Origin: Winogradskyella sp.
GTDB lineage: Bacteria > Bacteroidota > Bacteroidia > Flavobacteriales > Flavobacteriaceae
Direction: 5' to 3'
DNA length: 57,843 bases
Assembly: GCF_016744625.1 (NCBI RefSeq)
Contig: NZ_JADGDZ010000012.1
Location: 1-57,843, forward strand
In this document: one piece after another, positions 24,013 through 32,489 of the stretch
Numbering within the stretch: position 1 is the stretch's first letter
How the letters are laid out: the number at the start of each line of letters is the position of its first letter
Translations under genes and position numbers: made by a program
Notes under the pieces: model-generated
Database searches by the model: none
Told to the model about the DNA's origin: nothing
Seen by the model: only the letters and a program-made list of their open reading frames with translations

Positions 24013-25665
24013 ATGAAAACCAACTTCTCTATTGCCTTATTTCTATTAAGCTTTGTATTGTCACTAACAATTTCAGCTCAAGATTTAACAAAACAATTTG
24101 ATGAAATCGTATCTCAACACTATATATCAAATACACCTGGAGCAACAATTTTAGTAGCAAAAAATGGAAAAACCATTTACCGAAAAGCTATCGGAAAATC
24201 TAGTCTAGAACTCGATGTAGACATGATTCCAGAAAACGTATTTATGCTAGCATCTATAACAAAACAGTTTACAGCTGTTTCTATTTTAATGTTAGAAGAA
24301 CAAGGTAAATTAAGTTTAGATGATCCTATTACCAAATTTATTCCAGATTATCCTACACTTGGTAAAACGATTACAGTTCATCATTTATTGAATCATACGT
24401 CTGGTATTAAAAGTTACACTGGTATAGGCAACTTGGTTGAAGTCGCGAGAAATGATATGACTTTAGATGAACTCATCGATTACTTTAAAAACGAGCCTAT
24501 GGATTTCGATCCAGGTGAAGAGTTTAGATATAACAACTCTGGTTATGTATTATTAGGTAAAATCATAGAAGTAATTTCTAAAGACACCTACGAAAACTTT
24601 ATAGAGAAAAATATATTTGAACACTTAGGTATGGAAAATTCGAGTTATGGAAATAATAGAGAGCTCGTTAAAAACAGAGTTGAAGGTTACGAACAAAATG
24701 AAAATGGTTATGTTAATGCTAGTTACTTAAGCATGACTTTACCATATGCTGCTGGTTCTTTAATATCTACTATTGATGATATGCAAAAATGGCAAAATGC
24801 ATTAGCAAACAATACGTTTATAAAAGCGACAACATTAAATAAAGCCATTAATGGCTCAGAGCTTAACAATGGAGAACATATTGGTTATGGTTATGGCTTG
24901 GGAGAAATGAATCTAAAAGGATCGAAAGGTTATACACATAGTGGTGGTATTTTCGGAACTTCTACTAATGGAATTTATCTTATCGATGAAGATGTCTATG
25001 TGATAGGCTTGAGTAATTGTAGTTGTAACGACATTGGCGCTGTAACAAGAAATCTTGCTGCAGCTGCGATAGGAAAACCTTATCCAACGATGAATGATGT
25101 TGTAAAACTATCTGAAGATAAAATGAAACAATGGGTTGGTGCATATGAATTTGAAGATGGTGCAATTAGACATATTTTTATAAAAGATGGAAGTTTAAAG
25201 AGCATGCGAGAATCTGATACAAATACAGTTTTTGATATTTTCCCATTATCAGAAAGTCGTTTTATGTTTGAAGAAGGTAATATTGAATACAAATTCTCAA
25301 AATCTGCTGATGGAAAACGTGAAGCTGTTTTTATTACTGACACAGAAAATATTGGTAAAGAAACCGATAAGCCAATGCCAGAAGCAAGAAAAGAAATCAC
25401 TTTATCTAATGACATCTTAAAACACTATGCTGGTAAATATGAATTAGGTACTAATTTCTATGTTGAGGTTACTGTAGAAGGCAATCAAATTTTTGGACAA
25501 GCCTCAGGTCAAGGAAAATTTGAAGTTTTCGCCGAAGATGAAATTACTTTTTTTGCTAAAGTCACAGCTCTTAAAGTAAAATTTAATAAAAATACTTCTG
25601 GAGACGTAGAAAGCTTTACTTTATATCAAGGAGGACAAGAAACTAATGCCAAAAAAATCGAATAG
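24013..25665 (+). CDS. Secreted beta-lactamase-fold serine hydrolase with C-terminal extension, 550 aa
   Basis: Signal peptide 1-22 (ending TISAQ). The class C beta-lactamase / penicillin-binding-like domain (about 25-345) contains SITK (Ser81, Lys84), the Tyr motif YNNSGY and HSGG in place of KTG. This set is shared by esterases, D-aminopeptidases and DD-peptidases, so the substrate is open. Two further beta-rich repeats follow (about 365-450 and 455-550), resembling the DUF3471-type tail of such hydrolases. Monocistronic; promoter candidate at 23957 and terminator at 25687. A shorter relative lies at 27899. Confidence 0.92.
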   Translation: MKTNFSIALFLLSFVLSLTISAQDLTKQFDEIVSQHYISNTPGATILVAKNGKTIYRKAIGKSSLELDVDMIPENVFMLASITKQFTAVSILMLEEQGKLSLDDPITKFIPDYPTLGKTITVHHLLNHTSGIKSYTGIGNLVEVARNDMTLDELIDYFKNEPMDFDPGEEFRYNNSGYVLLGKIIEVISKDTYENFIEKNIFEHLGMENSSYGNNRELVKNRVEGYEQNENGYVNASYLSMTLPYAAGSLISTIDDMQKWQNALANNTFIKATTLNKAINGSELNNGEHIGYGYGLGEMNLKGSKGYTHSGGIFGTSTNGIYLIDEDVYVIGLSNCSCNDIGAVTRNLAAAAIGKPYPTMNDVVKLSEDKMKQWVGAYEFEDGAIRHIFIKDGSLKSMRESDTNTVFDIFPLSESRFMFEEGNIEYKFSKSADGKREAVFITDTENIGKETDKPMPEARKEITLSNDILKHYAGKYELGTNFYVEVTVEGNQIFGQASGQGKFEVFAEDEITFFAKVTALKVKFNKNTSGDVESFTLYQGGQETNAKKIE

Positions 25666-25686
25666 TATTTTATTCTATATAAAATT

Positions 25687-25720
25687 CAAACCACTTTGTT
25701 TATTCAAAGTGGTTTTTTTT
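25687..25720 (+). terminator. Terminator, member 3 of the CCACTTTG family
   Basis: Arms AAACCACTTT and AAAGTGGTTT, loop GTTTATTC, eight T. Confidence 0.9.
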
Positions 25721-25771
25721 ATGCAGTAAATTTAAAAAACGACCTCTGACACAATGTGACACTTACCCAAA

Positions 25772-25779
25772 TATCTTTG
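25772..25779 (+). promoter_or_regulatory. -7 promoter element of the VOC gene
   Basis: TATCTTTG, exact TAnnTTTG match, 30 bases upstream of the ATG at 25810. Confidence 0.55.
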
Positions 25780-25809
25780 CATCAAGTTTAACAAATAAAT
25801 CAATTAAAA

Positions 25810-26187
25810 ATGAAAAATGCAGTCAACTGGTTTGAAATCCCAGTAACAGATTACAAAAGAGCAAAACAGTTTTATGAAACCGTTATGGATTCAGAAATTA
25901 AAGACCATCATATGCCAGAACAAAATACAAAATACGGTATGTTTTCATATGACGAAGACAATAATGGTGTTGGTGGAGCTATTATTGAAGCTGAAGGACA
26001 AAACCCAACAAAAGATGGTGCGACTATTTATTTAAATGGTGGGGAAAATCTTAACACTTCTTTAAATAAAGTGGAATCATCTGGTGGTAAAGTTGTAATG
26101 CCTAAAACTGATATTGGAAAATTTGGCTTTATTGCTCAATTCATTGATACAGAAGGCAATCGTATAGCTCTACACTCTTTTATGTAA
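25810..26187 (+). CDS. VOC (glyoxalase/dioxygenase fold) family protein, 125 aa
   Basis: One VOC unit of paired beta-alpha-beta-beta-beta modules: opening AVNWFEIPVTDYKRAKQFYE, the GGAIIEAEGQNPTKDGATIYL middle and the final FGFIAQFIDTEGNRIALHS, which is typical of the short single-domain group. Such proteins act on small molecules using a metal, or bind drugs; the metal ligands are incomplete here (no His in the first strand), so it may be a non-metal or binding-only member. It is followed by an inverted repeat and the WYL regulator gene, 60 bases away. Confidence 0.9.
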   Translation: MKNAVNWFEIPVTDYKRAKQFYETVMDSEIKDHHMPEQNTKYGMFSYDEDNNGVGGAIIEAEGQNPTKDGATIYLNGGENLNTSLNKVESSGGKVVMPKTDIGKFGFIAQFIDTEGNRIALHSFM

Positions 26188-26208
26188 TCAATTTTTCAAA
26201 AAACGAAC

Positions 26209-26239
26209 AGATAGCGAATTGCATAGCAGTTCGCTATCT
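26209..26239. promoter_or_regulatory. Inverted repeat overlapping the promoter of the WYL regulator
   Basis: AGATAGCGAA (26209-26218) and TTCGCTATCT (26230-26239) form a perfect 10-base inverted repeat with an 11-base centre. The right arm overlaps the -7 element at 26234-26241. It may be an operator for autoregulation, or a terminator for the VOC gene; the tail has only three T, which favours an operator. Confidence 0.55.
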
Positions 26240-26241
26240 TT
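26234..26241 (+). promoter_or_regulatory. -7 promoter element of the WYL regulator, almost on the start codon
   Basis: TATCTTTG, exact TAnnTTTG match, ending 6 bases before the ATG at 26248, so the transcript is probably leaderless. Confidence 0.55.
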
Positions 26242-26247
26242 GTAATT

Positions 26248-26940
26248 ATGTCTCAACTTTCTCGTTTAATATCTATACTAACCTTACTGCGTTCTAAACG
26301 ATTGCTAACTGCGAGCGAGCTTTCAGAAAAGTTTGATGTAAGTGTAAGAACTATTTATAGAGATATTAGAAAAATAGAAGAAGCTGGTGTACCAGTAACC
26401 ACGATAGAAGGAAAAGGCTACTCACTTATGGAAGGTTATGCTGTTTCACCTGTGCAATTCACCGAAAAACAAGCCAACGCTTTAATCACGGCTCAACTCC
26501 TTGTACATCAAACTAATGATTCTTCATTTACTACAGATTTTAATGAAGCACTTACCAAGATTAAATCTGTGTTTCACACTTCTGTTCAAGAAAAAAGTGA
26601 ATTATTAGCCAGTAAAATTTATGTTTTTGATACTAATTATGAAAACATCTCAAGCGATGCTTTGTCCGAAATACAATTAGCAATAACACATTTTAATTAT
26701 GTTGAAATTAACTATATAAAAGCAGCTGACCCTAATATGACCTTTAGAAAAATAGAACCTTATGCATTGTTTTCTACAAATAATAAATGGATTTTAATTG
26801 CTTGGTGTTATTTGCGTAACGATTATCGTGCATTTAGATTAGATCGTATACAATCCTTTAAAATTTTATCTGAACGTTTTACAGATAGAAAATTTAATTT
26901 GCAAGCCTATTTTCAATCTTGTCCATACGACACTAAATAG
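26248..26940 (+). CDS. YafY-type transcriptional regulator with WYL domain
   Basis: A 230-aa DNA-binding protein. Residues 1-60 are a DeoR/HTH_11 winged helix (LTASELSEKFDVSVRTIYRDIRKIEEAG). The C-terminal half (about 135-205) is a WYL domain, a ligand-sensing Sm-like fold, with KWILIAWCYLRNDYRAFRLDRI. The ligand is unknown. The upstream inverted repeat overlapping its own promoter suggests autoregulation, and the adjacent VOC gene may be a target. Confidence 0.92.
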   Translation: MSQLSRLISILTLLRSKRLLTASELSEKFDVSVRTIYRDIRKIEEAGVPVTTIEGKGYSLMEGYAVSPVQFTEKQANALITAQLLVHQTNDSSFTTDFNEALTKIKSVFHTSVQEKSELLASKIYVFDTNYENISSDALSEIQLAITHFNYVEINYIKAADPNMTFRKIEPYALFSTNNKWILIAWCYLRNDYRAFRLDRIQSFKILSERFTDRKFNLQAYFQSCPYDTK

Positions 26941-26961
26941 CAAATACATATTTCTAAAAAC

Positions 26962-26994
26962 AAAACCGCCTTGTTCATTCAAGGTGGTTTTTTG
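26962..26994 (+). terminator. Terminator, member 4 of the CCACTTTG family
   Basis: Arms AAAACCGCCTTG and CAAGGTGGTTTT with loop TTCATT. Compensating changes relative to the other members (ACTTT/AAAGT to GCCTT/AAGGT) keep the stem paired. Confidence 0.85.
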
Positions 26995-27042
26995 TTTCGA
27001 TATCAATAAAAACTTAACTTGTCCGTATCAATCATTTTATAA

Positions 27043-27795
27043 ATGCAAAAACTGCCCTTAAACACATCTTATAAATACCATCTAATTATAGCATTAATTA
27101 TTAGTTTATGGTTAGTGCTGTTTTTGATTCTTATTGCTCCATTTGATATTGCAGAACTCACTTTTAGTGCACGTTTAGAAATTTTACCTATTTATGGGTT
27201 GATAAGCTTTGTGGTTTATATGGTATTGATTCCTTTTCAGAATTGGGCTTTTAAACATTTTAGAAAATGGACATTACTTTCAGAAATTCTTTTCATTATT
27301 GGGTTTAATGGTATTCAAATTATATTAAGTTACGGTTATTACAAATCGAGTATTGTAAATGGCAGCTATGACTTTCAGAAATTTTTGCTAGAGGTATATC
27401 TTCCTATCTTTTTTGTACTTCTAACTATTATTGTATTCTGTAGATGGTTTTTAAACAAAAAAATTCCAAATAAAGCCAAAAATGCAATTATCTTAAAAGG
27501 GGATAATAAGTTAGATATTTTACAAATCTCACCAGAAGATTTAATATGTATTTCTAGCGCAGATAATTATATTGAAGTGAGTTATTTAATACATGGCAAA
27601 TTGCACAAAAAGTTGCTTCGAAATACGCTAAAAGGCATTCGAAATGATGTGCCAGATTTACTAAAAGTACATCGCTCACATTTAATTAACCCAAGTCATT
27701 TTAAAGAATGGAATGGCTCTAGTCGTATTGTATTAACAGAAATGGAAGTTCCTATTTCTAAAAATTACAGAGCTGCACTATTAGAGGTAATCTAA
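27043..27795 (+). CDS. Membrane-anchored LytTR DNA-binding regulator, 250 aa
   Basis: Residues about 15-140 contain four hydrophobic segments; the C-terminal domain (about 155-250) is a LytTR fold with SADNYIEVSY, RNTLKGIR, LLKVHRSHLINP and VPISKNYR, the DNA-binding family that recognises tandem direct repeats. There is no receiver domain, so the signal must come through the membrane part or from a partner. It sits between the WYL regulator and a serine hydrolase gene, and the latter, about 100 bases downstream on the same strand, is a plausible target or operon partner. Confidence 0.9.
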   Translation: MQKLPLNTSYKYHLIIALIISLWLVLFLILIAPFDIAELTFSARLEILPIYGLISFVVYMVLIPFQNWAFKHFRKWTLLSEILFIIGFNGIQIILSYGYYKSSIVNGSYDFQKFLLEVYLPIFFVLLTIIVFCRWFLNKKIPNKAKNAIILKGDNKLDILQISPEDLICISSADNYIEVSYLIHGKLHKKLLRNTLKGIRNDVPDLLKVHRSHLINPSHFKEWNGSSRIVLTEMEVPISKNYRAALLEVI

Positions 27796-27898
27796 TCGTC
27801 CCTAAAAACGAATAGTTTATCCCAAACTCAACAAATACAATGATTAAAGTAAGATGTAGCTCTATTTTTGACTCAAATCAATTTTAAATAAAATCATC

Positions 27899-28978
27899 AT
27901 GAGTAAGATACTTTTCACAGTAATTATTTTATTATTAAGCACATTTCTTATTACAGCTCAAGATAGAAATGAAATCTCTAGCACTTTATTAAAAACTTTA
28001 GTCAAAGATGGTTTCGTGGTTGGAGCATCTGGTAGTTATTCTGTAAATGAAGAAGTCAAATGGGAAGCTGCCACAGGTTATGCTGATAAAGATAAAAAAC
28101 AAACGTTTACTATAGACACACAAGTTAGAACTGCTTCTATTGCTAAATCCATGACAGCAATTGCAGTAATGCAATTGGTAGAGCAAGACTTAATAGATAT
28201 AAACTTACCTATTGATATGTACATCCCTGAGTTTATTCAAAAAGGAAAAACAAAAATTACCACAAAACATCTATTAGCTCACACCTCAGGAATTGGTGCT
28301 TATAAAAACGATAGAGAAGTCGAAAACAAGATTAATTTCACCTCCTTATTAGATGCTTATGATGTATTTAAAGATCGTAAACTTCATTTTCAACCAGGCA
28401 CAGAATTCTATTATACAAGTTATGGTTATGTTGTTTTAGGCATACTAATAGAAAAAGTTTCGGGCTTATCTTATGAGGCTTATATGCAAAAACACATTTG
28501 GGATAAAGCAAATATGACTAATACCGGAATAGAAAGGCTTGAAGCAAAAAGAGAAAATGCAACAACATTATATCATAGAGATCGCAAAGGAAAGATTAAA
28601 GAAGCAAAAGTTAATAATTTAAGTAACCGAACACCAGCAGGTGGTTTTTACTCAACGGTTAACGACCTAGTAAAGTTTGGAAATGCCTTAATTAATAATG
28701 CACTTGTGAATAGTGATACATATAATCTTATGGTGCAACACCATAGTTTAGAAAAGGTAAATAACGGTTATGGTTTTGGGTTCTATCTTTACGGAGGTAA
28801 ACAAAATGAAGACAGTATTATTGGGCATAATGGAGCACAACGTGGAACCTCAACACAATTATTTGTTATACCTAAGCTTAAAACAGTGATAGCTGTTGTT
28901 TCAAATACATCAGGTGCTATTAGAGAAGTAACTACAATCGCAGGAAAATTAATAGATATTTCTCAGCAGAAAGAGTAA
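27899..28978 (+). CDS. Secreted beta-lactamase-fold serine hydrolase, 359 aa
   Basis: Signal peptide 1-21 (MSKILFTVIILLLSTFLITAQ). Class C beta-lactamase-like domain for the whole mature length, with SIAK (Ser80, Lys83), the Tyr motif FYYTSYGY and a C-terminal GHNGAQRGT standing for KTG. It lacks the extra C-terminal domains of the protein at 24013. Substrate unknown; D-peptide or ester hydrolysis is the family norm. About 100 bases after the LytTR gene and followed by a degraded terminator. Confidence 0.92.
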   Translation: MSKILFTVIILLLSTFLITAQDRNEISSTLLKTLVKDGFVVGASGSYSVNEEVKWEAATGYADKDKKQTFTIDTQVRTASIAKSMTAIAVMQLVEQDLIDINLPIDMYIPEFIQKGKTKITTKHLLAHTSGIGAYKNDREVENKINFTSLLDAYDVFKDRKLHFQPGTEFYYTSYGYVVLGILIEKVSGLSYEAYMQKHIWDKANMTNTGIERLEAKRENATTLYHRDRKGKIKEAKVNNLSNRTPAGGFYSTVNDLVKFGNALINNALVNSDTYNLMVQHHSLEKVNNGYGFGFYLYGGKQNEDSIIGHNGAQRGTSTQLFVIPKLKTVIAVVSNTSGAIREVTTIAGKLIDISQQKE

Positions 28979-29030
28979 TTCATTATTTTTTTATATGCAG
29001 AGATTGGTCCTGTATTTTTTACTCAAAAAA

Positions 29031-29059
29031 AAACATTTTGTAAAACAAAGTGGGTTTTT
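29031..29059 (+). terminator. Degraded terminator, member 5 of the CCACTTTG family
   Basis: ACATTTTG and CAAAGTGGG arms pair with G-T pairs, followed by five T. Loop TAAAA is different, so descent from the family is less sure. Confidence 0.5.
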
Positions 29060-29166
29060 CTTATAGAAAGAAGCAGATAAACTAATATTAATTTATAGCA
29101 TCGAATTTAACATTGGTAACTAACAGATTTTTATTACTTTCATAGCTCCTAACCAATTCATTTTAA

Positions 29167-29742
29167 GTGCAATCCGATAATTCTATCATTAAAGAAATCT
29201 TTAAAAATCTTAGCTTCACAGACGAAGAAATTAAGATTATTGAATCCGTGTTTCATAAAATAATTGTAAAAAAAGGCACTATTTTACTTAATGCTGGAGA
29301 TATTGTTGATACCCAATACTACATTCTAAATGGCTGTTTAAGAACGTATCATATTGATACACACGGCAAAGAACATACAGTCCAATTTGGGATTAAAGAT
29401 TGGTGGATTAGCGATTACACTGCTTTTTTCTCTTCTGAAAAGTCAATAATGACAATCGAAGTGATTCAAGATGCTACTATTTACAAAATTACCGAACAAG
29501 ACAAAAGCTATTTATATAATCAAATTCCTAAGATAGATCGCTTTTTTAGAATTAAACTCGAACGCGCATTTGCAGCTTTTCAAAAACGAATATTGGCTGA
29601 TTTATCTCTTTCTGCTAAAGAACGATATTTACGTTTCATTAATACTTATCCAAATATCGAAAAGAGTATAAAAAACTATCATATTGCCTCCTATTTAGGT
29701 ATTACTACAGAGAGCTTAAGTAGGATTAGAAAAGAAATGTAA
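29167..29742 (+). CDS. Crp/Fnr family regulator, 191 aa
   Basis: An N-terminal cyclic-nucleotide-binding-type beta-barrel (about 20-115; LLNAGDIVDTQYYILNGCLRTY, SIMTIEVIQDATIYKI) and a short C-terminal helix-turn-helix (NYHIASYLGITTESLSRIRKEM). This is the common flavobacterial Crp/Fnr subgroup; the canonical cAMP-contacting Arg is not obvious, so the effector is unknown. It starts with GTG; there is no in-frame ATG nearby in the N-terminal region. Monocistronic, followed by about 170 bases holding a terminator. Confidence 0.88.
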   Translation: MQSDNSIIKEIFKNLSFTDEEIKIIESVFHKIIVKKGTILLNAGDIVDTQYYILNGCLRTYHIDTHGKEHTVQFGIKDWWISDYTAFFSSEKSIMTIEVIQDATIYKITEQDKSYLYNQIPKIDRFFRIKLERAFAAFQKRILADLSLSAKERYLRFINTYPNIEKSIKNYHIASYLGITTESLSRIRKEM

Positions 29743-29850
29743 TTTTAGTTAGATTTCTTAACATACATCAATTTTTCAACAATATAATAGTTTTAGATTT
29801 GCACCACTAACAAGATTTAGTAAGATCTTTTACCCTTAGGATTAATAGCT

Positions 29851-29885
29851 AAAAAGCGCAAGTTGAATAAACTTGCGCTTTTTTT
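29851..29885 (+). terminator. Terminator after the Crp/Fnr gene
   Basis: Arms AAAAAGCGCAAGTT and AACTTGCGCTTTTT, loop GAATAA-like, followed by T. The element TAACTTTA (29887-29894) directly after it may be the -7 box of the next gene. Confidence 0.88.
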
Positions 29886-29913
29886 ATAACTTTAGGTTCT
29901 AAAGTTTATAAGG

Positions 29914-31089
29914 ATGAAAAAATCAAACACAAGAAGAGCATTTATAAAAAAAGGAGCATTAGCTAGTTTAGCAATTCCGATATTAGGAAGCAGTTTAATT
30001 GGTTGTAAATCTGAAGCTAAACAAGAAACCAGCGATACAACTGACAATGCTAAAAAACTAAGCATCTTAATTCTTGGTGGCACTAGCTTTTTAGGACCTC
30101 ATCAAGTGGCTTATGCACTTTCTCGCGGACATTCGATTTCAACATTCACAAGAGGAAAAACAAAACCATCCGTTCATGCTGAGTTGTTTAACCAAGTAGA
30201 ACAGCTTATTGGAGATAGAGAAAATAATCTTACAGCTTTAGAAAATAGGAAATGGGATGTGGTTATAGATAATTCTGGTAGAAATGTTCAATGGACTAAA
30301 GCAACAGCTAACTTATTAAAGAACAATGTTGGTATGTATATGTATACATCTTCAACAGGAGTATACTATCCTTATCTAACGGATAATATTTCTGAAAACA
30401 CAGACTTAGTCTTAAGCATGCCAGAAGGACTTTCTGAAAATGAACAATACGAACAAGAATATGGCGTAATGAAAGCCAGTTCTGAACTCGAAGCCATCAA
30501 AGCTTTTGGTAAAGAACATACTATCGTTGTTAGGCCAACCTACATGATTGGTCCTGCAGACAAAACCGATCGTTTTATCCATTGGCCAATTCGTCTTGCA
30601 AAAGGTGGAGAAGTATTAGTCCCTGGAAAAAAGGAAGATCTTGTTCAATATGTAGATGTTAGAGATATTGCTGAATGGTTTATAAGATTGGCTGAAAACA
30701 AACAATTTGGCACATACAATGGAGTTGGTCCAAAATCTGCACAAACCATGCAACAGTTTGTTAAAGAAGCAGCTAAAACTTTTAAAGTTAAATCGTCTTT
30801 TGTAATGGTTGATGATTATGACTTTTTAGTTAAAAACAAAGTCTATTATTCCGTACCTTGGATTATGCCAAGTAAAAAAAATTACGGTTCTGCCAGAATC
30901 TCGAATTCAAAATCTATAGCTGCAGGACTAACATTTAGACCTTTAAAAGAAACAATTAAAGACACATATGATTGGTGGATGTCTAATGCTATAACGGAAG
31001 AGCGTAGGCAAAAGTTTGAAGCTAATCCTAATTCGTTATTAATCAAGGAAAACGAAATTTTATCTAATTGGAAAATCTCAAAAATTTAA
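29914..31089 (+). CDS. Twin-arginine-exported NAD-dependent epimerase/reductase, 391 aa
   Basis: Residues 1-31 are a Tat signal (NTRRAFIKKGA) ending with a lipobox-like LIGC, so a folded, cofactor-loaded lipoprotein is exported. The mature part is a short-chain (extended) Rossmann fold: ILILGGTSFLGPH is the dinucleotide loop, and the catalytic Tyr/Lys region is modified (YTSSTGVYYPY ... YGVMKASSE). Related to the isoflavone-reductase / mRNA-binding CSP41-like group. Substrate unknown. First gene of a three-gene operon with the 182-aa protein and the MOSC protein. Confidence 0.9.
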   Translation: MKKSNTRRAFIKKGALASLAIPILGSSLIGCKSEAKQETSDTTDNAKKLSILILGGTSFLGPHQVAYALSRGHSISTFTRGKTKPSVHAELFNQVEQLIGDRENNLTALENRKWDVVIDNSGRNVQWTKATANLLKNNVGMYMYTSSTGVYYPYLTDNISENTDLVLSMPEGLSENEQYEQEYGVMKASSELEAIKAFGKEHTIVVRPTYMIGPADKTDRFIHWPIRLAKGGEVLVPGKKEDLVQYVDVRDIAEWFIRLAENKQFGTYNGVGPKSAQTMQQFVKEAAKTFKVKSSFVMVDDYDFLVKNKVYYSVPWIMPSKKNYGSARISNSKSIAAGLTFRPLKETIKDTYDWWMSNAITEERRQKFEANPNSLLIKENEILSNWKISKI

Positions 31090-31098
31090 AATAGACCT

Positions 31099-31647
31099 AT
31101 GGAGCTTACCAAAATACTTTTCTTCTTAATCGGTACTTTTTTTGGAGTAGAACAAAGCCGTGTACTTTCAGAAAAAACAACAATAACTATAAACCCCGAA
31201 GAAAAAACCATTGTTGTAGTGCAAGAGAATATAGTATCACTCATTCAAAATGCAAATGATAGTTTAAAAGTATATGCTGAATTAAAGGTAATAGTTCAAC
31301 CAAAACATCAATGGAGTACAGAATTTAAAGACTACACAAAAAAAGAGAAATGTTTCTTCATTTCTGATGATGGTAAAACACTTAATTCAAAAATAAATTT
31401 AACTTATAAAACCAGTACAGATTTAAAAGCCTTCGGAATAGATATAAATAAAGATGGTGCACTCTCCATGATAGATACACCTAAGTTAAACATCAATTCT
31501 ACAGATGGTAAATTAGGTGAACGTTATTGGAATTTTGATGCAGATAAACCATTCACCTTTACTATAGAACCTCTAACAGATATTCCCGAAGAATATAAAG
31601 CTTATAAAAAAAGTTTGTTGCCAGTTTGGAAAACTATAAAACATTAA
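31099..31647 (+). CDS. Hypothetical protein, 182 aa, probably exported
   Basis: Not recognised. The first about 20 residues are hydrophobic (LTKILFFLIGTFFGV) and may be a signal or anchor; the remainder is soluble, beta-rich and Lys/Asp/Thr-rich, with no catalytic pattern that I can see. It follows the epimerase by 9 bases and precedes the MOSC gene by 3 bases, so it is co-translated with both. A periplasmic accessory protein of the operon is the simplest guess. Confidence 0.7.
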   Translation: MELTKILFFLIGTFFGVEQSRVLSEKTTITINPEEKTIVVVQENIVSLIQNANDSLKVYAELKVIVQPKHQWSTEFKDYTKKEKCFFISDDGKTLNSKINLTYKTSTDLKAFGIDINKDGALSMIDTPKLNINSTDGKLGERYWNFDADKPFTFTIEPLTDIPEEYKAYKKSLLPVWKTIKH

Positions 31648-31650
31648 ACA

Positions 31651-32286
31651 ATGCAAGTAATTTCTACTAACATAGCACAACCAAGCACATTTATGTGGAA
31701 TGGAAAAGAAGTGACTACTGGCATTTATAAAAAGCCCACTGATGTATCCATTTATTTAGGAAAAGAAGACGTTAGAGGTGATGAAGTTTCAGACCGAAAA
31801 GTTCATGGTGGAGAATTTAAAGCCTGTTATTTATTCTCTGCAAACCAATATCCATATTGGAGAGGTTTATATCCAAACTTAGAATGGACTTATGGCATGC
31901 TTGGTGAAAACTTAACCGTTGAAAATTTAGATGAAAAACAACTTTTTATAGGAGATATTTATAAACTTGGTAATGCACTAGTTCAAATCACACAACCACG
32001 AGAACCTTGCTTTAAGTTTGCTCATAAGTTTGGTACTAATAAGGTTTTACAACAATTTATTACTCATGGTTATTCTGGCACTTATGTCAGAGTTATAGAA
32101 GAAGGAGACGTAAAAACAGGAGACAATTTTAAATTGATTGAACGTGCTAAAGATAGCATTACTATTTTTCAATTTTTTAAATTATTATATACTGAAGATA
32201 AAAACAAAGACCATATTACTTTAATTCTCAATAATGAAGCCTTACCTCAACGTATTAGAAAACGCTTAAAGTTTTTTATGCGTTAG
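31651..32286 (+). CDS. MOSC domain protein (YiiM-like), 211 aa
   Basis: MOSC domains, named after molybdenum cofactor sulfurase, bind a molybdopterin-type cofactor through a conserved Cys. Here the family pattern is clear: DRKVHGGEFKACYLF, WTYGMLGENLTVE, IGDIYKLGNALVQITQPREPCFKF with the cofactor Cys. YiiM-type proteins act on N-hydroxylated compounds with electron-transfer partners. The C-terminal 50 residues are the usual helical extension. Third gene of the epimerase operon, 3 bases after the preceding stop. Confidence 0.93.
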   Translation: MQVISTNIAQPSTFMWNGKEVTTGIYKKPTDVSIYLGKEDVRGDEVSDRKVHGGEFKACYLFSANQYPYWRGLYPNLEWTYGMLGENLTVENLDEKQLFIGDIYKLGNALVQITQPREPCFKFAHKFGTNKVLQQFITHGYSGTYVRVIEEGDVKTGDNFKLIERAKDSITIFQFFKLLYTEDKNKDHITLILNNEALPQRIRKRLKFFMR

Positions 32287-32440
32287 ACCACTGAAATATC
32301 AATTCTATTTTACTCATCGGATTTTTATGAAAAAAGCATCAGGTTATAGTAATTAACTTACCACACATCTATTTTATAAACACCTAAAAAACAGTTTTTT
32401 AATAAATTATGTAACTTTCACGAAAACGTTGTAGTTGTCT

Positions 32441-32470
32441 TTTGAATTTTCATTAAAACTACTACCTTAG
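32441..32470 (+). promoter_or_regulatory. Probable housekeeping promoter of the 353-aa gene
   Basis: TTTG (32441-32444), 18 bases, TACCTTAG (32463-32470), one mismatch to TAnnTTTG. 19 bases upstream of the ATG at 32490. Confidence 0.5.
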
Positions 32471-32489
32471 ACCAAATCAAAAAGTTATA

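Noticed and set aside
24013-28978. Antibiotic resistance by the two beta-lactamase-fold proteins
   Set aside because: The motifs (SITK/SIAK, Tyr motif, no KTG) are shared with esterases and peptidases; no resistance context is present.
29116-29140. GGTAAC ahead of the Crp/Fnr gene as an ECF site
   Set aside because: No CGTC-like -10 at 15-17 bases; only CTTT is found.
32411-32439. GTAAC upstream of the 353-aa gene as an ECF site
   Set aside because: The nearest TGTC is 20 bases away, too far; a housekeeping-type promoter fits better.
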